Source: Lachnoclostridium phytofermentans ISDg
Lineage (GTDB): Bacteria > Bacillota > Clostridia > Lachnospirales > Lachnospiraceae
Reading direction: 5' to 3'
Assembly: GCF_000018685.1 (NCBI RefSeq)
Contig: NC_010001.1
Coordinates: 4,683,501 to 4,747,500 of the forward strand
DNA: 64,000 nt
Made by a program: the position numbers and the translations under genes. The notes beneath the pieces are model-generated. The model saw only the letters and a program-made list of their open reading frames with translations. It searched no databases and was not told the DNA's origin. Positions 62,861 to 64,000 of this stretch are shown in pieces. Numbering within the stretch: position 1 is the first letter of the stretch; every line of letters starts with the position of its first letter.

Positions 62861-63679
62861 TTAAACCCCGACACCATTAAAATGATGCATGGATGCTTTA
62901 TAAATTAGCTCACTTAAAATTATAACGACACCTACAGCGATTCCCTGAAGACCTACGATTGTTGGTATCGGCATATTAATGCCTGCCAAATGAAACTCTC
63001 CGGTAAATACCATTGCCGGAACATAGGACATATACGGAAATGGTAAGAAGAATAGTACTCTTTGCACAGCCTCAGGAAAAAATACCAATGGTATGAAGGC
63101 TCCGGAAAACACTCCAGATAAAAGATCAAACACCCTTCGTATCCCGGAAGATTGTATAAACCAAAATGCAGTCATTCCCAGTATATAATGAACATAGAAG
63201 TTCATTAAGAAAGCAAAAGCTACGGAGAGTAATGTCCATCCTATCCTTTTCGGTATCATTTCAACACCGAACAGTAGGGAAAAAATTAAATAACATGGAA
63301 TAAATTCAAATAGCAACCCAAGAAACCGATGTCCAACCTTCTGCGAAAATGCAAAGAAGCGATGGTGTATCGGTCTCAAGGAAAAAGTCAAAAACTTACC
63401 GGTCTGGATTAGCATCTGTAAATTCCAATCCGCAAAATCCATCGTCAAATAACCTATCAGGGTGGAAGCTCCAAAATAGGTTATTATCTGAGATAGTTGC
63501 ATGCCATTAATCTCCGCTTTCCCACCATAAGCCGACGTCCAGATAAAATATTGGACAATAAAATAAACTGGTCCTACAAAAATTGAAACCATGGAATGGG
63601 TGCGGTAGGCACTCCATTCCTTATAGGTAACCAGTGCCACTGCTTTCATTACTTCGAATTGATGACGTATGTATTTCAT
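62861..63679 (-). CDS. ABC-2 exporter permease (first subunit)
   Basis: 272 residues from the ATG at 63679, two bases after the stop of the upstream hydrolase gene; the frame also opens at 63700 inside that gene. Six hydrophobic segments. The N-terminal pattern (KEWSAYRTHSMVSIFVGPVYFIVQYFIWTSAYG) and QIITYFGASTLIGYLTMDFADWNLQMLIQTGKF match the partner permease of the ABC2_membrane_6 pair. The tight junction suggests one transcript: hydrolase, permease, permease, ATPase. The cargo is unknown. Confidence 0.87.
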   Translation of the reverse strand: MKYIRHQFEVMKAVALVTYKEWSAYRTHSMVSIFVGPVYFIVQYFIWTSAYGGKAEINGMQLSQIITYFGASTLIGYLTMDFADWNLQMLIQTGKFLTFSLRPIHHRFFAFSQKVGHRFLGLLFEFIPCYLIFSLLFGVEMIPKRIGWTLLSVAFAFLMNFYVHYILGMTAFWFIQSSGIRRVFDLLSGVFSGAFIPLVFFPEAVQRVLFFLPFPYMSYVPAMVFTGEFHLAGINMPIPTIVGLQGIAVGVVIILSELIYKASMHHFNGVGV

Positions 63680-63681
63680 TC

Positions 63682-64000
63682 TTACTTTAATCCTGACCAC
63701 ATCACTGCTGCTGCATTATATAAGGCCTCTCCAGACCAAGCACCATTTACGAACGGAACAAACCAAGCAGCAACCAGTTTTTCTGTAGGATCTATTATGA
63801 GACAGCATCCGCCTGCTCCTTCATGGAAGAAGGTTCCCTGAGTATATAAACTCCCTTCATTACAGCGCATATCAGGTCCTAACCCATATTGGCGATATGG
63901 TCCGCCCGCATTCCAGCAATAATCCTTGATATGGGGTGCTGTATACAGTGTGGACATTTTTTCTATCGCTTTTCGCCCAATTACTCTTGTTCCATCGATA
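63682..64000 (-). CDS. Beta-lactamase-family serine hydrolase, N-terminus beyond window
   Basis: The last 105 or so residues of a longer protein; the reading frame continues past base 64000, so the internal Met at 63957 is not the start. The end of the class C beta-lactamase/esterase-type fold is suggested by RVIGRKAIEKMST, YGLGPDMR, and the strand pattern FFHEGAGGCCLIIDPTEKLVAAWFVP; the HEGAGG stretch corresponds to the KTG-like HxG box of this family. The catalytic Ser-x-x-Lys lies outside the window. The stop is 2 bp from the start of the ABC-2 permease, implying coexpression. Confidence 0.75.
   Translation of the reverse strand, partial: IDGTRVIGRKAIEKMSTLYTAPHIKDYCWNAGGPYRQYGLGPDMRCNEGSLYTQGTFFHEGAGGCCLIIDPTEKLVAAWFVPFVNGAWSGEALYNAAAVMWSGLK

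Overview
The window looks like a chromosome segment of a low-GC, anaerobic, plant-polysaccharide-degrading Firmicute, most likely a motile Lachnospiraceae (Clostridium cluster XIVa). The signs are AT-rich coding, T-box leaders on ileS, proS and the trp operon, flagellin/FliS, a GH94 cellobiose phosphorylase, a YesM/YesN-type two-component sugar system and a secreted GH10 xylanase. Lachnoclostridium (Clostridium) phytofermentans or a close relative is my best guess; this is inference, not a database match.

Left part (1-20 kb): two overlapping genes of unknown role run off the left edge (one SPOCS-like). They are followed by cca (tRNA CCA-adding enzyme), a membrane-anchored SGNH hydrolase, and a divergent sugar-acid module: a FadR-type GntR regulator, an IlvD/Edd-family dehydratase and a GntP permease. 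Then come ileS with a T-box, a 64-residue orphan protein, citrate synthase, a MarR regulator with a long palindromic operator, pncB, proS with a T-box and an AI-2E-type membrane protein.

Middle (20-38 kb): a cytidylate-kinase-like protein with an unexplained C-terminal extension, an SsuBC-like ABC pair without a binding protein, and a complete trpEGDCFBA operon behind a promoter and tryptophan T-box. Next is a flagellar cluster (FliK-like protein, flagellin, FliS), then a DUF885 lipoprotein.

Right part (38-64 kb): carbon metabolism. PEP carboxykinase, cellobiose phosphorylase behind a multi-hairpin leader, and a phosphohexomutase are followed by an ISL3-family insertion sequence with intact ends and an 8-bp target duplication. 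A histidine kinase / sugar-binding lipoprotein / two permeases / AraC-type response regulator locus follows, then tRNA-Gly(CCC) and a 2457-residue secreted enzyme with two GH10 xylanase domains, a CE15-like glucuronoyl esterase domain and several accessory domains. Most of that gene is visibly richer in GC than its own 3' end and its neighbours, suggesting acquisition followed by fusion to a native C-terminal domain. The sensor/ABC/regulator locus plausibly imports and senses the oligosaccharides released by this enzyme, and the phosphorylase and mutase feed cellobiose products into glycolysis. An ABC-2 exporter operon and the 3' end of a beta-lactamase-fold hydrolase gene close the window.

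A recurring feature is short intergenic tandem repeats (units of 12, 18, 19, about 20, 25 and 39 bp), several built from small palindromes, next to unrelated genes.
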